A DNA stretch of 64,000 bases from Proteus cibi (GTDB lineage Bacteria; Pseudomonadota; Gammaproteobacteria; Enterobacterales; Enterobacteriaceae). The notes under the pieces were generated by a model. That model was not told where the DNA came from and did not search any database. It saw only the letters and a program-made list of their open reading frames with translations. The stretch's first letter is position 1, and every line of letters begins with the position of its first letter. Positions 63,060-64,000 of the stretch are shown piece by piece. The position numbers and the translations under genes are program-made. The DNA lies in contig NZ_PENW01000010.1 in NCBI RefSeq assembly GCF_003144405.1, forward strand, positions 153,894 through 217,893, written 5' to 3'.

Positions 63060-63797
63060 ATGGTTAATAATGATAATAAAACGGAATTCACCAAAAGGCT
63101 TCAAGAAGCTTGCTTAGATTCAGGGATTGCAGGACGTGGGGTAGGTAAAAGAATTACAGACGCGCTCGCTGAACAAGGTATAAAAGTCAGTGCTCCAGCG
63201 GTATGGAAATGGCTAAACAGTGAATCAATTCCCGATCCAACAAATATCTTAGCATTAAGTCAATGGCTCGATGTTCGAGCAGAATGGTTAGAATATGGGC
63301 GAGGAGCGAAAAGAAACGATGGTGTTTCAGTCAATGAAATGACCCCCGTTGATGATTGGGATAATAATACGCCGATAGAACGAGATGAAGTCGAGATCCC
63401 TTTCTATACGACTATTGAATTAGCTGCAGGTTTCGGAAGTTGTACCACTGATAATCAAAAGGTGGAATTATTGAGATTTTCTCGTTCTACATTTAATCGC
63501 TATGGCGTTCAACCTAGTGATGCCGTTGCTTTTAAAGTTCATGGTGACAGTATGTCCCCCGTTATTCCTGATGGCTCGATCGTAACTATCAGTACAGGAC
63601 ATACAAAAATTGTTGATGGCGGTATTTATGCCATTCAACAAGGCGATCTTTTGAGAGTCAAAATTTTACATCGACTCCCTAATAACACCATTATCATCCG
63701 TAGTTATAATACTATTGATTACCCCGATGAGCGTTCTACATTAGAAGAAGTGAAAATTTTGGGGCGAGTATTTAATTGGTCCGTGATGGGTTGGTAA
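63060..63797 (+). CDS. LexA/CI-like S24 repressor
   Basis: A 245-residue repressor. The N-terminal helix-turn-helix (GVGKRITDALAEQGIKVSAP, AVWKWLNSESIPDPTNI) is followed by a linker and the S24 self-cleavage domain. The likely cleavage site is Ala-Gly in IELAAGFGS. The catalytic serine is in GDSMSPVIPDGS, and the lysine in GDLLRVKILHR. DNA damage, through RecA, should trigger autocleavage and release the cluster. AAAGGA lies about ten bases before the ATG. It is the only plus-strand gene in the cluster. Confidence 0.9.
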   Translation: MVNNDNKTEFTKRLQEACLDSGIAGRGVGKRITDALAEQGIKVSAPAVWKWLNSESIPDPTNILALSQWLDVRAEWLEYGRGAKRNDGVSVNEMTPVDDWDNNTPIERDEVEIPFYTTIELAAGFGSCTTDNQKVELLRFSRSTFNRYGVQPSDAVAFKVHGDSMSPVIPDGSIVTISTGHTKIVDGGIYAIQQGDLLRVKILHRLPNNTIIIRSYNTIDYPDERSTLEEVKILGRVFNWSVMGW

Positions 63798-63811
63798 GCA
63801 TTATAATACAC

Positions 63812-63846
63812 AACAACACCCCAATCCTTTTTATGGGGTGTTGTTT
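63812..63846 (+). terminator. Terminator after the repressor gene
   Basis: AACAACACCCCA/TGGGGTGTTGTT, a 12-base-pair stem, then TAATCTC. It is the right-hand end of the cluster. Confidence 0.85.
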
Positions 63847-63880
63847 AATCTCTCTATTTCAAGATTAAAATTGTCCCAAT

Positions 63881-63914
63881 AAAAAACCCGCTATCTCTTG
63901 CGAGATAACGGGTT
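63881..63914 (-). terminator. Terminator of tRNA-Thr
   Basis: AACCCG-TATCTC and its complement, with one bulged position, are followed on the minus strand by T6. It lies just beyond the tRNA 3' end. Confidence 0.85.
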
Positions 63915-63919
63915 CTTAT

Positions 63920-63995
<76 letters not shown>

Positions 63996-64000
63996 CTAAT

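Overview
The window reads as chromosome of an AT-rich member of the Enterobacterales, family Morganellaceae, most likely Proteus. The gene content (pyrC, bssS, lpxL-mdtG, ylaC, mdaB, ybdG, a CspC/CspE protein) is enterobacterial, while the base composition, tetrathionate respiration operon, tandem tRNA-Asn genes and YadA-type adhesin fit Proteus. The species call is inference; no ribosomal RNA gene is present.

Layout. 1-2.9 kb: very AT-rich, no convincing gene. 2.9-10.4 kb: an MgtC-family gene with a proline-codon leader peptide, a cold-shock gene, ylaC, four separately promoted tRNA-Asn(GUU) genes (an araC-type regulator and mdaB lie between the first and second), pyrC with a PurR-like operator, and bssS. 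10.7-19 kb: an RcsA/LuxR-like regulator, then tetrathionate reductase ttrBCA, divergent from its two-component system ttrSR, with an FNR-like site between them. 19-25.4 kb: lpxL, mdtG, a peptide/proton symporter, a PhzF-like protein and an acyl-CoA thioesterase. 25.5-32 kb: accessory genes, including a trimeric autotransporter adhesin, a type B acetyltransferase, an Old Yellow Enzyme and small DUF proteins. 32-41.4 kb: an OmpR/QseC-like two-component pair, azlCD with a divergent XRE-cupin regulator, a D-amino-acid transaminase, an HdeD-like protein, an unrecognised Ig-like protein, a possible small RNA/mini-protein unit with FNR and CRP sites, and ybdG. 41.7-48.9 kb: dmsABC behind an FNR site, a DUF924 gene, a 59-aa OrtT/GhoT-type toxin gene, a Rob-like regulator and a GNAT acetyltransferase.

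48.9-63.8 kb: the most notable region. It is a compact cluster of S24 repressor, Q-type antiterminator, holin, endolysin, Rz/Rz1 spanins and a complete contractile tail with baseplate and fibre. There are no capsid, portal, terminase, replication or integrase genes. It sits between a chromosomal acetyltransferase gene and tRNA-Thr(UGU). This is the architecture of an R-type tailocin (a phage-tail-like bacteriocin) rather than a phage. The proposed control circuit is visible: RecA-dependent repressor cleavage, Q expression, a near-consensus late promoter followed by two terminators for Q to read through, then lysis and tail genes. A programmed -1 frameshift in the tail assembly chaperone is predicted from the sequence.

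Anaerobic respiration is a second theme: tetrathionate and DMSO reductases, each with an FNR-like site, plus the FNR/CRP-flanked small transcript.
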